Below are positions 20,955-32,135 of a DNA stretch of 44,140 bases, in pieces. The DNA comes from Rhizopus sp. PT2906 (lineage: Eukaryota; Mucoromycota; Mucoromycetes; Mucorales; Rhizopodaceae), in NCBI GenBank assembly GCA_025529335.1, contig JAMYHX010000435.1, positions 1-44,140 of the forward strand, read 5' to 3'. The stretch's first letter is position 1, and the number at the start of each line of letters is the position of its first letter. The notes below the pieces were generated by a model. That model was not told where the DNA came from. It was given only the letters and a program-made list of their open reading frames with translations, and made no database searches. Made by a program: the position numbers and the translations under genes.

Positions 20955-21614
20955 TCACAGTTGGCAAAGTAACAAAGAGTTGGTCACTAGATCTGTGCCT
21001 TGTGTAGACAGAAGTCGATCTTTTAACAGATGAACATGCCTAATTGTTTTCGTTTTGACAGTGGCCAAATAGGCGCCCAGCTGGTGCTGAGAAGAATAGA
21101 GCGGGTAACCCAAGGCGGCATTGGGCAATAAAAATTCATTCAGAATAGCTTCTTCCAGAGAGAGAGAGAGACATGATGACATTTTTATTAAGGTTGATCT
21201 TTGCGCTGAACGCACGATCATAGAGCGAGAGAAGATCGAGGAGGTATGGCCTTTCAGACGGGTGAGAGAGAAACATCCCCAGATCATCAACATGACTTTG
21301 ACGTTTGATAGAGATGGGTCTATTGTTCTCAGGCGAAGGTGGATCCAGGGGAATAAGTAGGGCCATGGCTTGTTATTACGTGAGACTGGAACTGAGTGTA
21401 AGGACACACCTCGAAGCTGGTTATTAGTCAGGATTGTACGAAGAAGCGGTTCAATGGCCAAGCTAAACAGTAACGGTGAGAGTCGATCACCTTGACGTAG
21501 CCCATGTAACTGAGGGGTAGGATGAAAGTTCTTTATCAATGACAAATGTCTTTGATGGAAATAGAACAATGACCTAGAACAGAGGTTGTCAATGCGTATG
21601 TCTTTGACTTTCAA
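20955..21614 (-). pseudogene. dead LINE (non-LTR) reverse transcriptase fragment
   Basis: One frame carries the conserved LINE reverse-transcriptase segment HGLRQGDRLSPLLFSLAIEP followed by LLRTILTNNQLRGVSL. The catalytic YADD region appears in a different frame as QSHVDDLGMFLSHPSERPYL, followed by LSLYDRAFSAKINLNKNVIM and SLSGRS. The two halves of one domain are in different frames, the YADD tyrosine/alanine are replaced, and no endonuclease or ORF1 remains nearby. This is a truncated, frameshifted copy. Confidence 0.75.
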
Positions 21615-22021
21615 TGTTTAAAAAACGACCTTATCCAAAGTAAGCTTAGCGTAAAAATGGAATGTTTATATTCATTCAACAAATGAAATAAGCAAAATCG
21701 TCCATCTGGCACTGTCAATGCTATGTAGTAGAGTGATTGTTACACTTGTGTAAAGTAAATGTTTGCCCTTACTGTTACTCTTTTAATTGTAAAGTCCGTT
21801 TATTTACCCCCTTTCCCTTCTCTTTGCCCTACATTAGCTCTATTCACACAGAAAAATATTCTTTATGAAATAATAAAGAAGCAGGAAAAGATATAATATA
21901 TATATATATATATATATGAGAATTTTAATATATGCAAAGAGGAACGAGAAGGGAAAGAGAGGGAAAAAGGGTGAGAGGGGATAATTATTTACAATAAACA
22001 AAAGATAGTATAAAAGAGAAT
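21615..22021. other. spacer with (AT)n microsatellite
   Basis: A run of alternating T and A occupies about 21896-21917. The rest is AT-rich sequence between the LINE relic and the 3' end of the next minus-strand gene. No gene is seen. Confidence 0.6.
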
Positions 22022-23027
22022 TCAAGTTACTTCATTACATAATAAAGATTTTCGTCTGTTCTCACCACGTATAAACACATCCGTACGTCTCGGTAAAAAT
22101 CCTCTGGGTTTCAAAGGACTTGATAGCTTCCTAGCTCTCATCATATTTAATTCTGCCGAGATCATTCTTAAATGATCAGGATTTGATCGGGTATCTCTTG
22201 TGTATGTATTCGTCTCTGGATTAAACCTAGGCTGTGTCGTTGCTTCTGATCTTCTCTTACGCATACGGGGTTTAGGTGGTGGAAGTGGCATCGGAATCAG
22301 CTGTTTGGCCTGGCGAGGGGAGGTAGACAGGACGAGCGATCGACGCAGTGTTTCTATCCAACTGCTGGATTCTTCTTGATGCGGTGGGGATGATGACATG
22401 GCATAGGATTTGGTTGTCGATGTAGACGGTCTGACCGATTTGGAAAACGACGGGATAGATCTTTGTTTTGTCAACGTTTTAGGTCGTTGCTGTTCATCTG
22501 GTATATCATACTCGATCTCATCGTCTTCTTCTTCATCTTCATCGTCCTCTTCTTCTACTTCTTCCATATGAAGAAGATCTATCTCTGATGATGGTCTACT
22601 GTCATATATAGGAAGTTCTTCATTTTGTGCGCTTAATGAAGGTGGTGGCATATGTAAAGGTAACACCAGGAAATCAGTTGAGAGGAAATTACGAAAGGGA
22701 GAGGATGGTTTCTATAAAAGATTAGAAACAGATACAAAAAAAAATCATATGTGTGCTTACCAAATCCTCTTCGTCAGGTATACTTTCTTTACTGTCTACT
22801 GCAAGCCAATTCTCAACATAGGATAATCGTCGTATTGTTGTCTCTTTAGGTCTTTTCTTCTTTTGCTTTCGTTTTAGAGGCGGGATAGCCCCATATGGTT
22901 CAGGCGCCTGTGCAGCTAATTGCTTAATCATGTCCTTGTAAGATTGCTCATTATCCGTATTTTTATTATTAGATGTGGGTATCGAAACAGGATCGGAACG
23001 AGTGAAGGGAGATAGTGTAACTGACAT
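22022..23027 (-). CDS. unknown largely disordered protein with basic and acidic tracts
   Basis: Exons 23027-22761 and 22711-22022 with a 49-nt intron give 318 aa. The start is the first ATG in frame (MSVTLSPFTRSD). Features in order are a basic block near residue 55 (PPLKRKQKKKRPKETTIRR) followed by LSYVENWLAVDSKE; a strongly acidic stretch of Glu/Asp about residues 127-142 (VEEEDDEDEEEDDEIEYDIP); Ser/Pro-rich linkers (SIPSFSKSVRPSTSTTKSYA); a PMPLPPPKPRMRKRRS segment; and a C-terminal part with LRMISAELNMMRARKLSSPL. The predicted composition is mostly disordered, with nuclear-type basic clusters. No named family is recognised. Frame continuity across the intron and protein-like codon choice argue that it is real. 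Confidence 0.7.
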
Positions 23028-23889
23028 TATTGCAACATGTAAAATCTGTGTGTGTGTGTTTCTATTGATAAAAATGGTTATTTTATAATAAGAAGAAAAA
23101 AAAAAGAAAAAAAAAGAAAAAAGAGGATAGTGAGAGAGAAAGAGAGAGAGAAAGGGAAAGCATTTTGAAAAAGGGAAATTGAATGACCGATCAGCCAATT
23201 CTAAGTTAAACCAATCAATGTGAGTTTATGATTTTATCACTTCTTTATAGACAAAGAGAAGGAACGAAACAAAAGAGAAAGAGACAGAAGTTACTTGTAG
23301 AATTATCGTCATTTTAACTTGTTTATTTCTTACTTTACTCTTCTTTATGATTTCATGCTATCAAAGAAAAAAACGGGTGAGTATATATTATGTTGTCATC
23401 CAACATGAATATTATTCTAAAGAGAAAAAGAGAACAAGAGACAAGTATATTGTATACATCTATTTTTTCTTTGGTTGGTAGGAAATACATTGCCATGTAA
23501 CAGTGGTCTTTATGTGCATGATGTGATGCTTATGTGAGTGTGAGTGTGTGGGTGTGGGTGGCGTGATGCCATGTCAATAAATATCAAGTCTATGTGCCCT
23601 TTTTTTCTTTCTTTTTTTTTTTTTTCTCACACAAGATGTTTGACATTTACATGATCCAAAAGCAAACAGGTAGATCAAGCTAGAAAGAGGGGGATAATAA
23701 GCGTGTAGCTTCCCTTTCCTCATATACAATGATAGATGTCTCGGACTACATAAGGACACATCCTAGCGAGTTCTTGAACCCTATACAAAAAGTAAGAATA
23801 ATTATTATTAGTAGATGCATTCATCTGAGTTATTGTAGGGACATGACAGCACTATCTGCTGGTCAGATGTACTACGACTAGATCGATCT
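23028..23889. other. divergent intergenic region
   Basis: The region between the unknown minus-strand gene and the plus-strand pseudokinase gene. It has A/GA-rich leader sequence at 23090-23160, a GTGTGGGTGTGGGTGG-like GT run near 23535-23562, and a T run near 23615-23626. No ORF is worth calling. It should contain the promoters of both genes. Confidence 0.5.
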
Positions 23890-25025
23890 ATGTTTATGAA
23901 AGGATGGCGACCGAGGGATGAACAATATGCCACGCTATACGATGAACTATTGCATCATTATTTCAGTGATCCATGTAAATTACAAAAAGTGTTCGAACAG
24001 TGTGATCAGCCTTTACTATGGCTTCCATATACCTGGTTTCGATCAATCAAAGCCTTACCATCGGGTATCCGAGGACAGGTCTATTTGGCACACTGTCGAT
24101 TGCCATGGAAATGCTGTAAGATCAATATGGCCATACGAGCAGTCAATGACATCACACAACAAGTAAATATAGTTTCCCCGTTTCATGCATTTATTTACTT
24201 GTTTATTTCTAGTGTCTGAAACACGCTGTTGGTATCACGGCAATTCCATCGAAATACAAGAAAGACTACCTTATCGGACTCGTCTCAATTGCTGCAGATG
24301 CAAGTCTAGAACAACTGATACCCCAAGTCGATCAATGGAGTTTCCACAAAATATATCGCACTGCGTTCATGACAGCCTCGGTCGTCCGAGATTTACACAA
24401 GACTGATAAGGTACATCCTAATCTTCAGCCAAAAAATATCTTGATCAAAGGAACTCAGTTCAGTCTCGTCGACACACAACCATTAGATAAGACACTTTAT
24501 GGCAGATACCCTTACTTTGCTCCCGAGATGAGAGTTGATCAGGCATCGAACGTGTATGCTCTAGGCATCATTCTCTGGCAACTTGTCTCGGGTGTCATCT
24601 TTCCCACCTCAGTCGCTGTCTGTCCCGACGTTTACAAGATGGAGCCGCTCAAGACAGTGGATGCGTCATATCAGACCATTTTCACTCAATGTCTTGCCAA
24701 AGACCCTTGTCTTCGTCCGACCGCCCAGCAGGTCTGTGACTCACTCATTGCTCTACTCCTTCAACACACGTCTATCTCAAGGCAGCTCTGGGAGCATGGT
24801 GAAGAGGTTCGTCAGCGACAGGCACGGATTGTCAAGTATCTCCTCCATTGTCATCAAAATGTTGCCGTACCTGCCATGAACGACCTAATGCAAGGTGCAA
24901 GCTTAAAGAAGCGCATGATGCTCCGTATTACGGCTTCAGTAGGCTCATATTATGATCAAAAAAGTAATTGTGGAATCCTGGATTTACCAGAAATTGGTAT
25001 GGAAAATGTGTATTTATGTACATAA
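23890..25025 (+). CDS. kinase-fold protein with degenerate catalytic motifs (pseudokinase)
   Basis: Exons 23890-24162 and 24213-25025 (50-nt intron) give 361 aa. Residues about 55-250 align with a protein-kinase fold. IRGQVYLAHC sits where strand beta2 should be, and MAIRAV replaces the VAIK motif so that Arg83 takes the Lys place. VHPNLQPKNILI replaces HRDLKPEN, with Asn161 for the catalytic Asp. FSLVDTQPL replaces the DFG segment, keeping only Asp178. GRYPYFAPEM keeps APE, and ASNVYALGIILWQLVSG is helix F. DPCLRPTAQQVCDSL is the usual end of the C-lobe. The C-terminal ~110 residues are outside the domain. The loss of three catalytic positions predicts little or no phosphotransfer and a scaffold or allosteric role. 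The stop lies 11 nt from that of CDK8 on the other strand. Confidence 0.8.
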
Positions 25026-25036
25026 TAAATATATTC

Positions 25037-26567
25037 TTAAGCCAGTCTTGGCTTCTTCATTTGTCTTGACGCATGAAGGTCCTCTTTGGCAGGTGCTTTG
25101 GCCGATTTGATGTCATTATCTTCGTGTGTGATTCGGCGTAAAGGATATTCTATATTTTGATGAGCCAGGACACTACCAAGATATATGAGTACATGTGTTT
25201 ATAAAATCAGGTTTTTCTTACTTCATGATTGGCTTTGGATCTTCTTGAAAATAAGGATGATTTAGCGCCTTCTCCGCAGTGATTCGTTTGGCTGGATCAT
25301 ATTCTAGTAACGCAGATAACAAGTTGAAGGCTGATTCACTTTTAGGACACACCATCATTTGGTATACTTGCTTTAGATTATTAGGACATCTAATAAAAGT
25401 TAGTAAGAAAAGCATACAAAGACTGCCAAGGCTTACTGAGGAAATGATGCCAAATGTGGATAATCCGGCAATTGATCTATTGATGGCCATCTTTCCTCTA
25501 TAAAAACTAAGTATAACTCTCCAACTTATTTTCCTTTTTGGAACTTACTTGTTGGCGTTCCCATGACTTCGATTATTTTAGTTAGTTGACTTCGTTGAAA
25601 CGGCACACTCTTTTTATTATCAATCTTGGCTTCCTCTCCTTTGAATATCGGCTTCAAAGCAAGCAATTCACCAAAGATACATCCTACTGCCCACATGTCC
25701 ACTGCTTTTGTATAGTGTCTTGCTCCAAACAGCAGTTCTGGTGCACGATACCATATTGTCACTACAACCTTATCGCCATTAAAAAGAGGCGCTAAAGGTT
25801 TATTAAATAATCTTGCCAAACCCAAATCGGCCGTCTTGACGACACCATCGCTTGTCAACAGGACTATACGATTGTTAATTCTTTTTTGTTTGATTCCATA
25901 ATAACATGCTTACCATTGGCAGGCTTTAGATCTCTATGGAGTACCCAATTTGCATGAAGATAGGCTACACCGTTAATTAGCTGCCATAGAAGCGACTTGA
26001 CGACTATTTCAGGAATAGGCTTCTTTTGTGCATGCAGGTGATGATGAATAATTTGCTATTTATAATACAGAGTTGGCAATTGTCCATATCTTTCTTTCTT
26101 TTTTTCAAAACTAACCAAAAAGTCATGTTCTGCATATTCAAAGACCATAAATATCGCTTTATCTTCTAATAACACTTCTTCTAATGCCACAACATTCTCA
26201 TGCCTTAGTTCTCGACATAACTAATGAAAATGAGTCGAATGTATATAAAGTGTGTATGTGTTGCCTTACAGCAATTTCTCGACATGCTGACTGAGATATT
26301 CCGACGTAATGATGAGTATCTCCTTCTCTATCCGGTTTAAATTTCTTGATGGCAAATTCTCGAGGATCGTCTCTATAGCAACCAATAAAAAGTATAGATC
26401 AATTACAATCCTTTTTTTTATATATTAATTCAACTTTACTTGTTTCTTGATCTTGCCTTGTACACTCGACCATAAGTACCAGAACTGATGAAACCAATGA
26501 TTTCATACTTGTCTAATACTCTAGGACGTCTTGCATCTTTTCTTTTCTTGTAATCTATCATGGACAT
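25037..26567 (-). CDS. SSN3: cyclin-dependent kinase 8 (Mediator kinase, Ssn3/Srb10)
   Basis: Catalytic subunit of the Mediator kinase module with cyclin C, a nuclear regulator of RNA polymerase II. Eight exons: 26567-26440, 26372-26270, 26220-26116, 26055-25914, 25863-25549, 25497-25437, 25389-25222 and 25172-25037, giving 385 aa. The glycine loop is ISSGTYGRVYKA. The ATP lysine is Lys52 (FAIKKF). The cyclin-binding helix is SQSACREI, close to the CDK8 hallmark SMSACREI. The catalytic loop is HRDLKPAN with Asp154. The activation loop is DLGLARLFNKPLAPLF with Asp172, without the usual CDK T-loop threonine, followed by VVVTIWYRAPELLFGARHYT. The C-terminal exon ends in a basic RQMKKPRLA. Active-site residues are intact. 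It is head-to-head with PCCA (104 nt between ATGs). Confidence 0.93.
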
Positions 26568-26671
26568 TTGAATAAAAAAGTAGGAAAAAGGGAAAGGAAA
26601 GAATTTAAAGCCCAGAATTATAAATTCATGCCCTGAAAAATAAAAAGGTGTGCTTTTTTCACACAGTTCCC
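26568..26671. promoter_or_regulatory. bidirectional promoter between CDK8 and PCCA
   Basis: Only 104 nt separate the start codons of two divergent genes, so both leaders and core promoters must fit here or overlap the first exons. The sequence is purine-rich on the plus strand (AAAAAGGGAAAGGAAAGAA near 26583) and has no obvious TATA box. This is an inference from gene spacing. Confidence 0.55.
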
Positions 26672-29014
26672 ATGTTTGTCAATGTGCTAAAACGATCAAT
26701 ACCCATCTTGATCAAGAGGCAGATCCCACAATGTTTGGTCATTGTGCGGAACAAGCGACTTTACACGACTCCATTATCAAAATATACAAGACAACAATCA
26801 TGTCTATTCAGTACTGTTATTAATAAACCTTGTAAAAAAGTAAAACGTCAATGTATATAAAAAAAAAAAAGCGAGTTAGTTTTAGGATACGAAAGAACTT
26901 CAATATTAACCCTCATCTTTAAAGACATTTCAAAAGTTACTGATTGCCAACCGAGGAGAGATTGCCTGTCGTATTATCAAAACAGCAAAAAAGATGGGTA
27001 TCAAGACAGTCGCTATTTACACAGACCTCGACGCCAACGCGCTTCACGTTCAGATGGCAGATGAGTCAGTTCATGTGGGTCAATCGTATCTATCCATTCC
27101 TGCCGTTCTTCGTGCGATCGAGCAGACAGGTGCCGAGGCTGTGCATCCAGGATATGGCTTCCTGAGCGAAAATCCAATGTTTGTAAAGCAACTAGAAGAG
27201 CGTGGCATTGTCTTTGTGGGGCCAAAGGCATCTGCAATTGCGGCAATGGGGGATAAGATACAGAGCAAGCTGATTGCCAAGGCAAGTGGAGTGAATTGCA
27301 TACCTGGCTATGATGGAGAGATTAAGGATGTAGAAGAAGCAGTGAGAATGGCAGAGACGATTGGATATCCGGTGATGATCAAGGCAAGCGCTGGAGGAGG
27401 CGGTAAAGGCATGAGAATAGCATGGTAAGATTCCCTCTTTTTGAGAATATATTTCGAAATGTTGAATCTTTTTCTATCTCTTTCAGGAATCCAGATGAAT
27501 TGAGAGATGGCTTCAAATTGGCTAAACAAGAATCAAAGTCATCCTTTGACGATGACCGTATGTTGATTGAGAAATACATTGATCACCCACGACATATCGA
27601 AGTACAGGTATTGGGTGATAATTATGGCAACGTGGTCTACTTGCCAGAGCGAGAATGTTCGATTCAAAGAAGAAATCAAAAGGTGATTGAGGAATCACCT
27701 AGTATTCATCTTGATCCTGAGACACGAAGACGTATGGGAGAACAGGCAGTGGCACTTGCTAAACATGTTGGGTACAATTCAGCGGGTACAGTTGAGTTCT
27801 TGGTGGACATGGACAAGAATTTTTATTTTCTCGAAATGAACACACGGTTGCAGGTAGAACATCCGATCACAGAGTATGTGACTCACTTGGATCTGGTCGA
27901 ACACATGCTTTATTCTGCTGCTAACCATCCGCTGAATCTGCGGCAAGACGATGTCGTACTATCCGGCTGGGCATTTGAATCAAGAGTCTATGCTGAGGAT
28001 CCTACAAATTATCTGCCCTCGGTGGGACGATTGCTTACCTATCGAGAGCCCCAGATGGATCAAGTGAGATGTGACTCTGGGTTCATCGAAGGATCTGAGA
28101 TGCATCTTGACTATGATCCACTGATATGTAAACTCGCAACGTATGGCAAGACAAGACAAGAGGCTCTCGAGCGTATGCTTCAAGCCTTGGATGGGTACGT
28201 CATTAAGGGCGTGACACACAACATTCCTCTGCTTAGAGGTGTCTTTTCTCATCCAAGATTTCAAGACGGGAAGAAAATCACGACACATTTCTTATCAGAG
28301 GAGTATCCGAATGGGTTCAGACCAGAATGGTTAGATAAAACATCGATCAAACATATTGCTGCTCTGACAAGCGCAATGTGGTTCAAGAAAGAGTTGAGTT
28401 ACTGGCGCGGTCCAAACAAGAAAACAGTAGAATCCATGTGGGTGGAAATAGAGGATGAAGACAACAACAGAGATAAAAGGCGCGTTGATATTGAACACAA
28501 GGGAAATGATCTGTTCGTGTTCAAGACAGAGAGCCAATCATTTGAGTTTAGCCTAAGGTGGCCATTGGATAGTCTATTGGCTCATTCGTGCATTGACCAT
28601 CAAGAGGTAGTTATTCAATACTTGGATAAACTAAGGATGGGATTCAGAATACAATATAGAGGCAATAAGGTAAATTTTATATATACACAAATATATATCA
28701 TAGTGACATTATGTGTATCATAGTACAGAATCAACATTTATAGTCCAGAACAAGAAAAGGTATTGAAATATATGGAAAAGAAAGAAAAGACGAAAATAGA
28801 AAACAAGAGGATGATGTCTCCTATGGCTGGTAAGATTGTATCTGTATCTATTAAAGAAGGTGAACAAGTAAAGGAAGGAAACGAGATGGTCATTGTGGAA
28901 GCAATGAAGATGCAAAATAGTCTAAGAACGCCACAGACGGGTGTTGTTAAAAAAATTCATGTACAACCAGGAAGCACAGTTAAATCAGGTCAAATTCTGA
29001 TTGAGTTTGAATAA
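26672..29014 (+). CDS. PCCA: propionyl-CoA carboxylase alpha subunit, mitochondrial
   Basis: Biotin-dependent carboxylase subunit that loads CO2 on biotin for conversion of propionyl-CoA to methylmalonyl-CoA. Exons 26672-26839, 26925-27424, 27487-28669 and 28724-29014 give 713 aa (human PCCA 728). The first ~56 residues are Arg/Lys-rich and acid-free, typical of a mitochondrial presequence. The biotin carboxylase domain has LLIANRGEIACRII, KASAGGGGKGMRI (ATP-grasp), ERECSIQRRNQKVIEESPS and EMNTRLQVEHPITE. The biotin domain has EAMKMQNS with Lys679 as the biotin attachment site. DYDPLICKLATYGKTRQEAL, GYVIKGVTHNIPLLRGVF and the region before the biotinyl domain match PCCA better than methylcrotonyl-CoA carboxylase. 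The beta subunit is not in this window. Confidence 0.9.
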
Positions 29015-29065
29015 ACGCATTTCTTTTTTTTTTTCTTCTTCTTTTTTTTTTTATATATTGTTAGA

Positions 29066-31280
29066 ATGAAGTTTGGACATACTTTGAGAACTTCATTGAA
29101 TCCAGAGTGGACATTTCATTATATTGGTAGATAAACATCAAAGTCATGTGATATATGTATTAACATACACAATAGCCTATGATGATCTAAAGACCATATT
29201 GAAAAAGGGAGCAGTAGGTGAAGTATGGACAGAAGAGAGTGAAAGCAAATTTGTAGAATTACTCGAGAAAGAGTTGGATAAGGTCTATAGCTTTCAACGT
29301 GTCAAGTTGGAAGAGATCAATCGACGTATCGAACTCGAGTCGAAAGAAGTAGATGAACTATGTCAAAAGGAGAACCCGGAAGAAGATGAATTCACTGCAT
29401 CAGAAATTGAGTTAGGACATATTATAGCTGATGTCCATGACTTGGCCAAGTTTACCAGATTAAACTATACTGGCTTTTTAAAGATTATAAAGAAGCATGA
29501 TGTAAGCCAATCATTTCACGCACGTGGTATAGTTATTCACGCTCAGCATTCAATAGAAAGTGACAGGATGGCCATTAAAGCCAATGTTTGGCGTCAGACT
29601 GAATGCGAAACCATTTTATAAAGAAAATTATGACGCATTGATCATTCGTATCTCTTCACTCTATGATCGAGTGAGGACAAGAGGTAAAGAAAGAGGAGGT
29701 GATTCAGCTGCTGGTGGTAAACAAGCAGCCTTTGTGAGAAATACGACTAAATATTGGCAAGTAAAAAAGTAAAAAAAAATGTTTTTACCATTGACTAATT
29801 TACCAAATGCAGGGTCCATCCTGATAACATCACTGAACTCAAATTGATCATTTTAAAGCATTTACCTGTCTTGGTCTTTAATCCCAACAAGGAATTTCAA
29901 ACTCAAGATTCAGCAATTACAAGTGTCTATTTTGATAATGATGACTTTGATCTTTATATGGGAAGATTAGAAAAGACAGAGGGTGCTGAAGCCATTCGTA
30001 TGCGTTGGTATGGTGGCATGGATTCAAATACCATCTTTGTGGAACGAAAGACACATCATGAAGATTGGACTGGTGAAAAGTCCGTCAAAGCACGTTTTCC
30101 AATCAAAGAAAAGTATTTGAATGCCTTCCTCAAGGGTGAATATACAACTGATGAACTATTCCACAAGATGAAAGGACGTAAATCAGAAAAGGAGATTCAA
30201 GAATTAGAACAATTAGCTCAAGAAGTTCAATATACTGTCCTAACCAAGAGACTTCATCCCATGATGCGTACATTCTATAACCGTACTGCCTTTCAATTAC
30301 CAGGTGATGCTCGTGTCAGAATCAGTTTGGATACTGAACTGTCCTTGATCAGAGAAGACAACTATGGTAGACAGAGATCGGGTAACAATTGGCGTCGTAT
30401 GGACATTGGCGTAGATTATCCATTCAAACAGTTGCCTGATTCTGACATCTGTCGATTCCCTTATGCTGTTCTCGAAGTCAAGTTACAGACACATGTAGGA
30501 CAAGAACCACCTCAATGGGTCACTGAACTTGTCAACTCTCACCTTGTCGAATCTGTCCCCAAATTCTCAAAGTTTATTCATGGTTGTGCTACCTTACTAG
30601 AAGACAGGATCAACGTATTACCCTTTTGGTTACCTCAGATGGACGTTGACATCAGAAAGCCACGTAGCAAGGTCTTTGGTTTATCTCGCCCAGATGCTAA
30701 TGGAAGTGGATCTGCGTCCAACAGCGATAATGAAAATCATCATGATGTTCATACAGATGAGCATGTTCAAGTAGTCATGGCTGAAGCAACAGAGTCAACA
30801 CCACTCATACCAAGAAATAACGCATCCTCTGACAGCAATAAGCAACTATCACCTGCTGGACTCAGCAAATTGTTTAGTAAATCAAAAACTATCTTTCTCA
30901 GAAAGAAGAACAATCCATCTATTCCCACTGGTCGTACACGCCCTATTCCAACCAAAGCCCCTCCTGCCAAGACTTTCTTTGCCAACGAACGTACTTTCCT
31001 CCACTGGCTCAAGTTTACCCTCTTACTTGGTGGTCTTGCCATCGGTCTACTCAATTTTTCTGACAAGGTAGGTCGTATGTCAGCTATCATCTTTACGATC
31101 GTGTCCATGTCTGTGATGATCTATGCACTCTATACATATCATGAACGTGCCAATCGTGTCGAAAGAAATGAGTATGGTGATTTCTCAGACAAGTACGGTC
31201 CTGCCGTATTAACCATCTTTTTGGTGGCGGCTGTTTGCATCAACATGGGTCTTCGAATGACCCTCGACGGGCTGGATTAG
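29066..31280 (+). CDS. VTC4: vacuolar transporter chaperone 4, polyphosphate polymerase
   Basis: Catalytic subunit of the VTC complex, which makes polyphosphate from ATP and pushes it into the vacuole. Exons 29066-29126, 29176-29501, 29557-29768 and 29813-31280 give 688 aa. Residues 1 to about 150 are an SPX domain for inositol pyrophosphate sensing (MKFGHTLRTSLNPEW, then YTGFLKIIKKHD). The central tunnel domain has IRMRWYG with Arg262 and Arg264, Arg278 in VERKTHHEDW, FPYAVLEVKL and ESVPKFSKFIHG, matching the catalytic residues known in yeast Vtc4 at almost the same numbers. Three transmembrane helices end the protein (residues about 580-688). The third intron donor was placed at AAAAA|GTAAAA because the upstream GT breaks frame, so it is the least certain junction. 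It starts 51 nt after the PCCA stop. Confidence 0.92.
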
Positions 31281-31379
31281 AATGAGATGTGTCTTTATTA
31301 GCATGTATTTTATAATCTTCTTTTTCATTCATCATTGCTTATGTGATTACTTTTTTCTTTGCAAATAATAAAGCATTGT

Positions 31380-32135
31380 TTATTTATCAACTATTTCAAA
31401 TGGATCAGACTTAATAGAATCCGTAGAAGGTGGCCGTGGTAAAGAGTCCAGAGGATCATCTGAATGCTCTTTTATTATCACAGGATGTGATGCTGGTAGA
31501 GAAGGAGATTCGGGTTCATTGGATGGTTCCTCTACTTTAACTTTTGCCTGTTGCTGTTCATGTATTTGTTTGATTGACTTTTCCAAATGACTTATCTTAT
31601 CCTGTACACTAGCTAGTCTTGTTCCCACCATGTGCTTGAGGGATACATCTATGCCAGCAATATTTTGATGGCCTAACTCTTGGCTAACCATTGCTTCATG
31701 CAGCATGTGCTTTATTTGAGCAATATCTCGACTGACTATTTCTCTTGCATGAGTTGTTTCTTGATTGACCCGCTCTTGGTTAACTAACTGCTTCATATAA
31801 GCAATGTGTTCATTCATCGTTTCTTTTATGCAAACCATTTCCTGGCTGATTGTATCCAGTTTAAGTTGCATCTGTTGATCGATATGGGATGATTGCCTAT
31901 GTGGTGCCTGTGAACTGGTTCCATCTTGAGCCTTTTCGTCCTTTTGTCTTCTTATTAACTTCATTGCTTCATGAAGGTAAGCAAAAACTAAGAGTGACAA
32001 AAGCATGACCTCTTTTGTTTCACAGAATGTGCAAGAAAAGAATAAAAGAAGTAATAGTTCAACTAAGCCAATCTTCATTATAGAGAGAATTGATGAAAAT
32101 AAGAGAGAGAGAGAAAAGAGAAGACTCGAGCTCAT
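31380..32135 (-). CDS. unknown membrane-anchored coiled-coil protein
   Basis: Single-exon frame of 251 aa from ATG 32135; an in-frame ATG at 32168 would add 11 residues. Two hydrophobic segments lie in the first 60 residues (SLLFSLSLLFSSILSIM and LVELLLLLFFSCTFC, followed by VMLLSLLVFAYL), then a positive stretch KLIRRQKDEK. Residues about 90-200 are a long helical, heptad-like region built from loosely repeated units around ISQEM, IAYMKQL, IAQIKHML and VSLKHM, suggesting an oligomeric coiled coil. The C-terminal ~50 residues are Pro/Ser/Asp-rich with PPSTDSIKSDPFEIVDK. No family is recognised. It converges with VTC4; the stop codons are about 100 nt apart. Confidence 0.65.
   Translation of the reverse strand: MSSSLLFSLSLLFSSILSIMKIGLVELLLLLFFSCTFCETKEVMLLSLLVFAYLHEAMKLIRRQKDEKAQDGTSSQAPHRQSSHIDQQMQLKLDTISQEMVCIKETMNEHIAYMKQLVNQERVNQETTHAREIVSRDIAQIKHMLHEAMVSQELGHQNIAGIDVSLKHMVGTRLASVQDKISHLEKSIKQIHEQQQAKVKVEEPSNEPESPSLPASHPVIIKEHSDDPLDSLPRPPSTDSIKSDPFEIVDK

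Noticed and set aside
27013..27301. Minus-strand frames inside PCCA
   Set aside because: They lie antisense to a fully conserved carboxylase domain and show no domain of their own.
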